From the NCBI RefSeq assembly GCF_900142195.1, contig NZ_FRAB01000007.1:124001-188000 (forward strand): a DNA stretch of 64,000 bases. Direction: 5' to 3'. The DNA is from Paraburkholderia terricola. Its GTDB lineage: Bacteria > Pseudomonadota > Gammaproteobacteria > Burkholderiales > Burkholderiaceae. The position numbers and the translations under genes were made by a program. This document shows positions 39,128 to 48,100 of this stretch, in pieces. Every line of letters begins with the position of its first letter. The first letter of the stretch is position 1. The notes under the pieces were generated by a model. It saw only the letters and a list, made by a program, of their open reading frames with translations, was not told where the DNA came from and did no database searches.

Positions 39128-40882
39128 TTAGAACTGCGCGGTGAGTTGGAAGCCCACCGTCACGCGCGCGGTGGGAAAGCCGGACGGCTTGTAGATCGGC
39201 GTTGCCGCGAACAGGTCATACGCGAGTCCCGCGTACTTCGCCGGTATGCCGCCACGGATACCGATGACCGCGCCCGCCAGTTGCGTTCCCGCCAGGAATG
39301 CCGTGTTCGGGCCGAACACCCGCCCGTAATCGATGCCCGCGTACAGCGACTGTCCTGTCTGTCCGATCGACAGCTGCAGTTCGTTGCGCCAGTAAAAACC
39401 TTTCTCCGCCGCCAGCATCGTTTCACCGTCGAAGCCGCGCACCGTGTAGCGGCTGCCGATGGTCAGGTCGTCCAGGTAGAACAGCGTGTCGTTCGTGAAC
39501 TGGCCGTGAAGCGTCGTCACGTAGCGGAAGTTCTGTTTCGCAACGGAGAACGGCACCGACAGGTTCGCGTCGAGCACGGTCATGTGGAAGCGGTAGGTGG
39601 GGCCGCCCGGATACGGGTCCGGCGTCGCGCCGAGTCCGTCGATACCCTGACGGTAGGCGAGCGTGCCGTCGAACTGCGATGCGCCGAAGTAATGGCGATC
39701 GGTTAGGCCCGCTTCGATGAAGGTGTTGTTGCGCCGCTGCGTCGGAATGCTCGCGTCATTGATGAAGCTTTCGCCGAAGCGTTTCGAAAGCTGGAACTCG
39801 ACGCCGAACACGTCGTTCTGGCTGCGGCTCAGTACACGCGTGAGACGTAGCGCGGTTGTCTGCGCGTTGCCGCTCGACACGAATGTCTCGTTCGCGCCGG
39901 CGAGAGGCTGGTAGTAGGTGTTCGTACTGCCCGACAGGGTCGCCGTCCAGTAGCCCCACGGCACCGAGTACGAACCGTTGAAGCCGTGCGAACCGAGCGA
40001 CTTGTTACGCAACGACAGGTCCTGGTTCGCGCCGACCGTGAACACGTCGTTCAGGCCGAGCGGGTTGTAGATGCCGAGGCTCAAGTTGCCCTGCCATTTG
40101 CCCGTCGCTTCCGTGCCGGAGTTATCGACCGATGCGACGAACGTCCAGGGCTTCGAGCGCTTCACGCTCACCACGACATCGCTTTCGCCCGGCATGTCGG
40201 TCGGTTCGATTTTCATGTCCACGTCCTGCGAGGCGACGCGCTTCATCTGCTCGAGTCCCTGTTCGAGATCGCGCAGGTTCAGCAGGTCGCCGTTGTTCGC
40301 GGGGAATGCGGTTTTCCATGTGCCGCGCGTCTCAGGATCGGCGAAGCGGATCTGGCGCACGACGCCTGGCACGAGTGCGAAGGCCAGTGTTCCGGTTGAC
40401 AGGTCCTGTTGTGGGACGAGTACGCGTGTGGTGATGTAGCCGCGTGAAAGGATCGTCTGCTGCAATCCTTTCGCGAGCGTGTCGATGCCGCCCTTGCCGA
40501 CGCACTGGCCCCGGTAGTGGTCGAGCCATTCGCGCGCGAAGGCGAAGCGGTCGAGCGGCAGCGCCGACGCGCCGTGCTTGCGCACGCTATCGGGCAGGGT
40601 CGCCGGGACGTCGAGCTTGAACGACTCGATGCGGAAGCACGGTTGCTCAGTCGGAAGATCCGGCCAGGGGCCCGCCTCGGGCGCGGTCGAACGCACCGAG
40701 GGCGCGTTGACGGTTTTTGCGCGCTCCTGTGATTCGCGCTGTTGCTGGACCTGCTGGTTCTGCTCGGCGTTGGCGCGGGCTGCGGCGGCTTCGTCGGCTG
40801 GCGTCGGCGGGTGTTGCGCGTGGGACGCGAGTGATACCAGGGCTGTGAGCGGCAGCGCCGCCAGCCGCTTTCTAAGTTTCAT
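39128..40882 (-). CDS. bcpB: BcpB/CdiB/ShlB-type outer-membrane transporter of a two-partner system
   Basis: 584 residues. A signal peptide ('LPLTALVSLASHAQ') and a Gln/Arg-rich linker precede a ShlB-type POTRA region ('CFRIESFKLDVP', 'GLQQTILSRGYITTRVLVPQQDL'). A 16-strand barrel follows, with the family's 'GSRYTVRGFDGE' (VRGF) loop motif and a terminal aromatic residue ('VGFQLTAQF'). It exports the large BcpA-like protein encoded upstream. Its place at the end of the locus, after the exoprotein and small genes, is the Burkholderia bcpAI(O)B order rather than the cdiBAI order of enterobacteria. Confidence 0.93.
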   Translation of the reverse strand: MKLRKRLAALPLTALVSLASHAQHPPTPADEAAAARANAEQNQQVQQQRESQERAKTVNAPSVRSTAPEAGPWPDLPTEQPCFRIESFKLDVPATLPDSVRKHGASALPLDRFAFAREWLDHYRGQCVGKGGIDTLAKGLQQTILSRGYITTRVLVPQQDLSTGTLAFALVPGVVRQIRFADPETRGTWKTAFPANNGDLLNLRDLEQGLEQMKRVASQDVDMKIEPTDMPGESDVVVSVKRSKPWTFVASVDNSGTEATGKWQGNLSLGIYNPLGLNDVFTVGANQDLSLRNKSLGSHGFNGSYSVPWGYWTATLSGSTNTYYQPLAGANETFVSSGNAQTTALRLTRVLSRSQNDVFGVEFQLSKRFGESFINDASIPTQRRNNTFIEAGLTDRHYFGASQFDGTLAYRQGIDGLGATPDPYPGGPTYRFHMTVLDANLSVPFSVAKQNFRYVTTLHGQFTNDTLFYLDDLTIGSRYTVRGFDGETMLAAEKGFYWRNELQLSIGQTGQSLYAGIDYGRVFGPNTAFLAGTQLAGAVIGIRGGIPAKYAGLAYDLFAATPIYKPSGFPTARVTVGFQLTAQF

Positions 40883-40917
40883 GGGTGTTTCATTCCGTGA
40901 TTCGATACAACACGCAA

Positions 40918-40940
40918 CAGCGGGCGTCGTTAGCCCGCTG
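40918..40940 (-). other. Hairpin before bcpB
   Basis: CAGCGGGC (40918-40925) pairs with GCCCGCTG (40933-40940) in the 71-bp gap between the last small gene and bcpB. No T-run follows, so it is more likely an mRNA processing or stability element than a terminator. Confidence 0.35.
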
Positions 40941-40953
40941 CTGTCTCAGCAGC

Positions 40954-41220
40954 TCATTTGCCGTTCCCGTCGTCTTTCGACTTGTAGCTATTGCGCGCTT
41001 TCTTGTAGCTGTTATCGAACGGCTTGATATTGAGCAATTTAGCTCGACTGGTCATTCCGCCGACAATCACTGAGAAAAAGCCGACTAACAAAAAAACTCT
41101 CGCCCAAAAAACCGGAAGTTGACATTCAAGCGCGACCGCGGCAAGCCCTATTCCAATAACGATTAGCGTCAAGCGAAGCCATGAAGCCAGGTTGCCGTTG
41201 TCGATGAATCTGGCCTTCAT
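40954..41220 (-). CDS. Small membrane protein, immunity-like, type B copy 2 (88 aa)
   Basis: 88 residues: an opening 'MKARFIDNGNLASWLR', two hydrophobic segments ('LTLIVIGIGLAAVALECQLP', 'FLLVGFFSVIVGGM'), then a polar tail with 'NIKPFDNSYKKARNSYK'. It is clearly related to the protein at 41561-41755 along its length, including the tail. AAAGGGA precedes the ATG, and the ATG overlaps the stop (ATGA) of a short frame that looks like a toxin tail. Position and size suggest an immunity protein of a contact-dependent inhibition module. No enzymatic motif is seen. Confidence 0.7.
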   Translation of the reverse strand: MKARFIDNGNLASWLRLTLIVIGIGLAAVALECQLPVFWARVFLLVGFFSVIVGGMTSRAKLLNIKPFDNSYKKARNSYKSKDDGNGK

Positions 41221-41455
41221 GTTTTCCCTTTGGAAGTTTGAGATCCGAAATAACTAAAAAAATTTTCAAAGACTGGTGTTCGTACCACGCCCGCTGGTGA
41301 CCATTCACTGCGGCGAAGAGACTATGAACATCCAACCGGGCAAGACAGCCGGCTATAAAAGCACAATGAATGCATAAGCCGATCAGCCACGCGATAAAGA
41401 CACTGGCAAGGCAGATTCCCCAGACAAGTAGAAACCCTATTAGCCATCTGATCAT
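41126..41455 (-). CDS. Immunity-like membrane protein, type A copy 2, 3' part degenerate
   Basis: The first 51 codons match the type A gene at 41928-42161 closely ('WGICLASVFIAWLIGLCIHC' against 'WGICLAGMYVAWLVGLTLNC', and 'SLFAAVN' against 'SLVAAVN'). After that the match stops near 41306. The frame then runs on for 58 unrelated codons and overlaps the next small gene by 95 bp, which is unlikely to be natural. The second membrane helix of the intact copy is missing. I read it as a truncated immunity gene whose 3' end was replaced by other sequence. Confidence 0.5.
   Translation of the reverse strand: MIRWLIGFLLVWGICLASVFIAWLIGLCIHCAFIAGCLARLDVHSLFAAVNGHQRAWYEHQSLKIFLVISDLKLPKGKHEGQIHRQRQPGFMASLDANRYWNRACRGRA
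41217..41300 (-). pseudogene. Displaced toxin C-terminal tail 2 (fragment)
   Basis: In a third frame the sequence from about 41300 reads 'SPAGVVRTPVFENFFSYFG' and a short Lys-rich end, then stops at TGA 41217-41219. That TGA overlaps the ATG of the type B copy 2 gene as ATGA. The exoprotein gene overlaps its own partner in exactly the same way. The fragment begins where homology of the truncated type A gene ends. It probably represents the last codons of an older toxin domain kept with its immunity gene. It has no convincing start. Confidence 0.45.
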
Positions 41456-41487
41456 TTACGATAAAGCACCCGGAGATTTTTTGATTT

Positions 41488-41755
41488 TCACTGTTTTTTA
41501 TCTTCGTCAACGTCGGTTTTGTAGCTATCGCGTGCCTTCTTGCAGCTGTTGTCGAAGGGTTTAATCCCTAGCGTATGCGCGCGCGGCGAACCCTTCGACT
41601 GCCATTAGTACCAAGCCACTCAACAAAAGGCAGAAGCATAGCCAGGAAGCTTCCATAAGCTTTGTCGGAAGTATAATCAGCATTACACCAATCACGACAA
41701 ACATCGTACGCAACCATCCTGAAACATTTCCATCTTCAATGAATCGAACTTTCAT
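41488..41755 (-). CDS. Immunity-like membrane protein, type B copy 1, frameshifted near its end
   Basis: ATG 41755 begins a 64-residue frame ending at 41561. It opens 'MKVRFIEDGNVSGWLR' and has two hydrophobic segments, like the type B protein at 40954-41220. It stops early, but the shifted frame beyond encodes 'IKPFDNSCKKARDSYKTDVD' and ends at TGA 41488, matching the tail of copy 2. A small indel near 41570 therefore cut off the basic tail. The ATG overlaps (ATGA) the end of a short toxin-tail-like frame. The coordinates given include the shifted tail. Confidence 0.6.
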
Positions 41756-41883
41756 TGGCTTTTCTTGTTTAAAAGGCTATTGATTTTTGAATTGATCAAA
41801 TTTTGAAAGTCACTACCATGCCGTTTCAGTGCGTCCCAATGGTCCTGCGTGAACCCGTTCGTCATCACGCCGGATTGAAACAC
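41752..41883 (-). pseudogene. Displaced toxin C-terminal tail 1 (43-codon frame)
   Basis: From GTG 41883 the frame encodes 43 residues including 'GVMTNGFTQDHWDALKRHG' and 'FQNLINSKINSLLNKK', and ends at TGA 41752-41754, overlapping the ATG of the type B copy 1 gene as ATGA. The frame is open for about another 18 codons upstream, through a hairpin and into the end of the type A gene, without any start or Shine-Dalgarno sequence. The amphipathic, Lys/Asn-rich end looks like genuine protein. I interpret it as the C-terminal remnant of a BcpA/CdiA toxin domain. Confidence 0.5.
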
Positions 41884-41886
41884 TCC

Positions 41887-41928
41887 ACAAACAGCAAACC
41901 CTGCGCGAAGGCCGGGTTTGCTGTTTGT
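41887..41928 (-). other. Strong hairpin at the junction after the first immunity gene
   Basis: ACAAACAGCAAACCC (41887-41901) pairs perfectly with GGGTTTGCTGTTTGT (41914-41928), a 15-bp stem with a 12-base loop touching the stop codon of the type A gene. There is no T-run. It could limit read-through from the active module into the displaced ones and bcpB, or mark a processing site. Confidence 0.55.
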
Positions 41929-42161
41929 TATTGTCTTCGACGACTAATCCAGGCAATCACAATAAAGGCAATGGCAAGAAGGGTGCCTCTTGCAAAGACG
42001 CTTTTCAGATTCACTGCTGCAACCAAGCTACCAATGCTTAATTGCTCGAAGCATCCTGTGGCAAACAGGCAATTCAAGGTTAGCCCAACCAGCCATGCGA
42101 CATACATTCCCGCAAGGCAGATTCCCCATGCACCTACAAACGCAATAACCCAACGACTCAT
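41928..42161 (-). CDS. Predicted immunity protein of the BcpA toxin, type A copy 1 (77 aa)
   Basis: 77 residues with two membrane segments ('AFVGAWGICLAGMYVAWLVG' and 'LLAIAFIVIAWI') and a basic end 'SRRRQ'. The ATG at 42161 overlaps the BcpA stop as ATGA, so its translation is coupled to the toxin, as expected for an immunity gene (bcpI/cdiI position). It resembles no enzyme inhibitor I know. Its membrane location fits a toxin tip that is itself hydrophobic. A second, truncated copy lies at 41126-41455. Confidence 0.75.
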   Translation of the reverse strand: MSRWVIAFVGAWGICLAGMYVAWLVGLTLNCLFATGCFEQLSIGSLVAAVNLKSVFARGTLLAIAFIVIAWISRRRQ

Positions 42162-45100
42162 TTCTTATTTCCCCCAATGGATGGGGTGGGCACTAGCGGT
42201 GTTACAGCTTCTTGTGTAATGCCACCGCCAATAGAACCACCGATCACTCCCATTGCGTTTGGCTGGATTAGGTTCCATCCGCTTCCCGACCAAATACCAC
42301 TTGTAGCCCACCCATTGGCGTTGTTTATAGTTGGCCGGAGGGAGGAGTTAATCCACGATTCAGCGGCCTTACCGGTTGTGTAACCGACCGCAGACAGAGC
42401 GCCGCTCGTAATACCTGAACCTATGATGCTGTCATTTCTGCCATACACCGCATTATTGATCACCGTGCCTGTCGCACCACCCACGCCATTCACGAATACG
42501 TTCCATCCCAGCTTGCCGGATGCGCCAACACCTCCCGATATCGCAGCAATGGCCACGTCAATGGGATTGACCGTCCCGTTCTGGTAATACTGTGAGCCCG
42601 CATTGATGCCCGCGCTAATTACGCCGGTTCCCGTCGATGATGCCCAGGCCCCCGAACCTAATGCCCCGTCGATCCCGAAGATCGGCGCACCCGGTATCGC
42701 TGCCAGTACAGGAAGGACTGCCGGTGCCGCCAACGCGCCCGCAATAGCGAGGCCGAGTTTAGGATTAGCGACGGCTCCCGGCAATGCCCGTTGCTCCGGC
42801 GTCAGTGATCCATCCTTGTTGCTGTATAGGAACGGACTGTTGTACTCGGCCGGCGTCGCCGTAAACAGATTGCCTCCGTTCTGGTTGATATAGGCCGCCG
42901 CCAACGCGTTACCGCCCGGCCCCTTGCTTGCCGCTGCATCAACTAGCCGATACCCGTTCGCCAGCAGCATGGTCTGCGCTTGATCTTCTGTAATCGTCTG
43001 ACCGATTTGATCCGAGTAAAACTTGGCAAACGCCTTCGCGTTATCCTTCGCCCACTGGCGCTCATCCGGATGCAACTGGCGGTTGAACCGGTCCACGTTA
43101 TATCCTGAGAACGCTCCCGCATCGCCACCAACCGCAGCACCTGCACCCGTGGCAATCACGTTCGCCACAATGCTGCCCAGCGCCGTATTCATATCGGCGT
43201 TGCCAGTCGGGTTAGAACCCGCGATCGCCTCGCTCAGTTCATTCAGCCTGCCTCCAGCGATCGACGCGATACCCGCGCCCGCCGCGCCGCCAATCGCATT
43301 GCCACCTGCGAGGCCGGTCACGAGCGCTGCGCCCGCAGCCTGCATTTCCGCCCGGGCTGTGCCGCCTTCCTTCCACGCATCCATAACGGTCTGATCGCCA
43401 TTTGCCTTCGCCTCGTCATACTTCGACTGCGCAAAGTCTCCGATGCGTCGCGACACCGCTTCGCCGGCCGCGCTCGCCGCCGCCATCATGTCCGCCTGCC
43501 GGTCAAGCAGGTTGCTCACGTCCGGCAGTTTCTCGACCGTGCCGTTAGTGTTCGACGTGTCGCGGTTCAGGCCGGCGACGTCGTGCGTCTGGTTGGTCGC
43601 ATCCGTCACGCTGATGGTGCCCGCGCTGACGCCGCTACGTGTGGTTGCGCTGTCGCTGCCGCTGTCGTTCTGGCTCAGCATCGGCGCGCCGCCGCCCGCG
43701 TTCTTGCTCGACGCCGGGCCGTGGGTGCCGTAGTTCGCGCCTCCATCGCCGGTCGTTACGCCCCCGCTGAACCCTCCTGAGTGCGCGTTGTAGCTCGACT
43801 GATTCTCGATGTCGCTAAAGGTCAGCGTTCCCGTCGAAAGCACGTTCTTCGACGCCTCCGCATCACTGGCAATCACCGCGCCTTTCAGGTCCGTGTTGCC
43901 CTTGACACTGATGTTGAACCCGCCGTCACCGGCCTGGATTCCGGCCTGTTCGTTCACGCCGGCGTAACTGCCGCTGGCATTGGCATTGGTATGGCTGAAA
44001 CTCGCGCTGCCGCCGCCCTGGCTGATCGCGAATCCGCCGCCCGTGCTTTCCTGATGCGCGGCGCTCGTCATCGTATCCTGCACGCTCGCGATGTTCAGAT
44101 TCCCGCCCACATCGGCGTTCACCTGCCGGCCGTTCACGTTCGCGCCGATGATGTTCGTATCGCCGCCCGAAATGACCGTCGCGGTATTCGCGGCCGTTAC
44201 ATGCGTGTTGTTCTGCATCGCCGCGTCGCTATTCGCGTCGCCGTGCGCTTTCGACATCGACGCCGACACGCCGAAGCCCTGCGTGCCATAGGAGATACCC
44301 ACGCTCGCGCTACTCGACTGGTTCGTGCTGCGCGTCGAATCGGTATCGGTCGTATTGACGAGATTGACCTGATTCTTCGCCGCGAGGATCACATCATGCG
44401 CGTTCACGTTCGAACCGGCAATCGTCAGGTTGCCGCTTCCCGGCGTGCCGTTGCCGGTCGCGACGAATGCTGCCGTGCCCCCCGCCGAAACGGACGAGCC
44501 TTGGTTCGTGGTTGAATCTTCCGCGAACGTGTTCCTGCTGTGACTGCTGCCGTAACTGAGTTCGATCTTGGCTTCGGGCTTCCCGCCGTCCGCAATCGCA
44601 GACACGGCGCCGCCGCCCGCGCCATATGCATCGATCGCGCTACTCGCCGCTGCCATGCCGTGCAGCGCTGCCGCACGGTCATCCTGACCGTGGCTCGCCG
44701 CGCGCGCCTGATCAACGGTGTTCGAAATGGCATCGAGCAAAGGCGCTTTCACAGCCAGCGTAAAACCGCTCTTGCTAACCTCATGCACCTCGTCGTGATG
44801 ACTAGTACCGGTGGCCGCATCGATGATCACATTCGCGCCCGTCCCCGTCACGTTGCGCGCCGCGATCAGATCGCTGCCCGTCACATGCAGGTCCGCCCCC
44901 GCGGACAGATTCACGCTGCCACCCGTGCTACCGACGAGACTCCCGTTCTGCGTCACCGAACTGTCGTGCGTCGTGTCCTTCTGGTCGACCTTGCCGTAGG
45001 AGATGCCGACCCCGCCCGAACTGCCCAGACCGGTTTTCACCTCCTGATGGAAGTGGCTGCTCTCACTCGTGTCCTGCGTGGTGTTGATGGTCAGGTTGTT

Positions 45101-48100
45101 GCCCGCCGCGAGCGTCACGTCGTGCGTGGCCGCGATCGTCGAACCGCTGACCGTCATGTCGTGACCGGCCGCGCCCGTGACCGTATCGCCCGATACCGTC
45201 GAGCCCTGCGCGATCACCTGGTGCGAACTGGCCGCGTCGGTCGTTTTCTGTTTCGACAGGAAGCCCGAACGTTCATCATGCGACCAGCGTTGCGAATCGT
45301 GCGTTTCGCCGACGCTGCCGATCGTCACGTCGCCCGTCGAGACGAGTCTGACGCCACCCGTGCCCGCCGCATCGGTGGTCACACTCGAGCCGAGTATCGC
45401 GAGATTGCCGCCGCCGCTCTGGCCGGCCGCGAGCGTCACATTGCCGCCCGCGCTCACATTCGAACCCTGCACCGACTCGTCATAGGACGAACTCGTGTGA
45501 TGCGACAGGCTGCCGCCCATCGACTGCTCCCGATGCTCGTGCGTGTCCTTCGCCGCCGTCACCGTCAGGTTGTTACCGGCGACCATCGCGGCATCGCCGC
45601 CTGCCTGCACCGTCGCACCCGTGAACGTCGTATCGCGCCCCGACACGGTCGCGAGGTTCCCGCCCGCGACAATCGCGCTGCCGAGGTTCTGCGTGACCCT
45701 GTCGTGTCCGCCGTTCAGCCCGTCGTGTGTCTGGACGTCCTGCGTGCTGGTCAGCGTGATCGTGCCGACGGTCAGGTCGCGGCCCGCCGCAATGGCGGCG
45801 TTGCCGCCCGCCTGGATCGTCGCGCCCGTCAGGTTCACGTCGCGCCCGGCTATCACCGTGGCGCTGTTCGTCGCCGAGATCGTGCCGATCGCGTCAACGC
45901 CGGTTCCCGTGACGCTGCCCGTCAGCGTGTTCGAGCCGAACGACTTCGACACACCATAGGTCTGCGTCTCATTGACGACATCGCGCCCCGCCTGCACGAC
46001 GACGTCCCCGCCGCCGATCCGGCCACCCGTGTTGCGCACGTCCTGGACCGCTGCGACAGCCGTCGCGCCCGCGCTGCCGATCACGCCGCGGTTCGTGATG
46101 TTGTTGCCGATGATGGTCGTCGCGAGATTGCTGCTGACGTGGCCGCTGTTATTCACGTCGCCGCTCGCGTTCAGGTTCACCGCATTACCCGCGACAAGTG
46201 CGCCGCTGTGCGCCAAGTCAACCGTGCTGGACTGCGCGAGATAGACCTGGGGCACCAGCACCGTCTGGTGCGAACCGTCCGGCAAGGTCACGTCCTGCGA
46301 CACGAGCCACACCATGTCGGTGGTCAGTTGCTGCATCTGCGCGGGCGACAGCGCAATGCCCGGTTCCAGCCCGAACGCCTTCGCATACGCGACGCCGTTG
46401 TTCATCAGCGCCGTATATTGCGCGAGATTATCCGTGTAGCCCGCGAGGAACGTGCGGCCGGTCAGTTGTGTGACCTGATCGCGCATCAGCCTTTCTTCAT
46501 AGAGCCCGTCGCCCAGGCGCTTCTGGATCTTCTGCGGATCGAGCCCGAGCTGTCCGAGCATGTAGTCGCTCGATATGAATCTGCCGTACTGCGTGAAGCG
46601 CGGATCGGTAACCACCAGATAGGTGGCTCCCGGTGCCGTGTTGTAGGTGTACAGGCCACTGACTGGCAGTTTCAGGTTCGGAATGCCGCCCGTCGCGCCG
46701 CCGACCGTCTGTGGCCGGCTCGACTGACCGCTGATGGTGCCCGTCTGCGTGCCGTCAGCGCTGCCGCCTGCAACGCCCGAGCCTGCAACCGTCTGCCCCT
46801 GACGGTTGACCGAATTGATGCTGATATCCCGCGCATCGGTCTGCACCGTCTGGTTCGACGTGGCAATCGCGGGCAGTGCATCGACGCTCGTCGTGCTCTG
46901 GGTGATGCCGGTGCCAATCACCTGCGTGTCGTTGCTGCCGCCGGTTTTCTGGTGCCAGTAGAACGTCGATTGCGAGTCTTGCGTGACGGTCTGCTGAAGC
47001 ACGATGCCCGTATCGTTGACGCTGCCGCCCGTGGCGCGGCGAACCAGATCGCCGCCCGCGGCCATCGTGGACGACTGGTTGCTGATGCTGCCGCCGTCCG
47101 CGTTGATACGGATCGCGCCCTGGGCCCGGAGCGTTGCCGCGTTGCCCGCGCTGACGAGCTGGTCGGTCGCCGTGGTCGTCGTCGAGGTGCGCGACATCTC
47201 CACGTAGTCGTGACTGTCCGAGCCGAGGTCGGTTCGCACCACCACCTGGTCAGGCCGGATGTTCGTCTTCGGATCGTAGTCCGGCCACAAGGTAATCGTG
47301 TAAGTGCTGCCGTTGTCCGTAATGCTGTTGTAATACTGCGTCGCGTTGCTGGTGATCGTGCGCGTCGCCTTGACGTGTTGCTGGCTGCAGAAATCGTGGG
47401 CGTTGCAGACCTCGACGAGCGGCGTAGTGGCGCTGATGTACGTGTCGGTCAGCGGCTGCGTGAGCGAGAGCGTCTGCTTGGTTGCGTCCAGATTGGCGAC
47501 CTGCGATTTCGGAACCGTGACGGTGATCGGCGTCATTAACTTGCCGATACTCTCCCCGCCGATCGCCCCTGGGCTCCACCTCCACTGCGGATAGTCGAAA
47601 CTGTCGTAGAAACCGAGGTCATCGACGGACATCCCCCCGGTCCAGAGCGTCAGCGTAGTCGAGCCCGCATCCTGCGGCGTGCCCGCCTGCGTGACAACAC
47701 CCGTACGCACGTTACTCACCGTGCGGGCGGCGATGTCGATATCGCCATCCGCCTCGATGGTCGCGGCGCTGTTCGTGAGCGAGCCGGTCTGGTTCGCGAG
47801 CATGCCGGATGCGTCGCGCGTGCCGTCCTTCGCGATCTCCAGATTGCCGGCGCTGTAGATCAGCGCGCCGTCGGCGTTGGTGACGGAGTTCTGCGCATAT
47901 AGACGGACGCTGTTCGCGCCCGCGATCACGGCCGCGGCGCCGGTATTCCGCACGTCGTTCGCGTTCACGGTGACGTTGTTGCCGATGACCGTACCGGTGT
48001 TCGCGAGCGTCGCGCTGGAGGTGGTGACCGTGTCGCCTTCGATGCGTCCATCGTTCGTGAGCGTGCCCACTGCGTTCACGGTCGTGGACGACGAATTGAT

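Noticed and set aside
40954..42161. BcpO-type lipoprotein among the small genes
   Set aside because: None of the small proteins has a lipobox cysteine after its first hydrophobic segment.
44540..47539. A 999-codon plus-strand open frame inside bcpA
   Set aside because: It is antisense to the clearly coding exoprotein. Its translation is Arg/His/Val/Asp-rich with no fold or ribosome site, as expected opposite GC-biased repeats.
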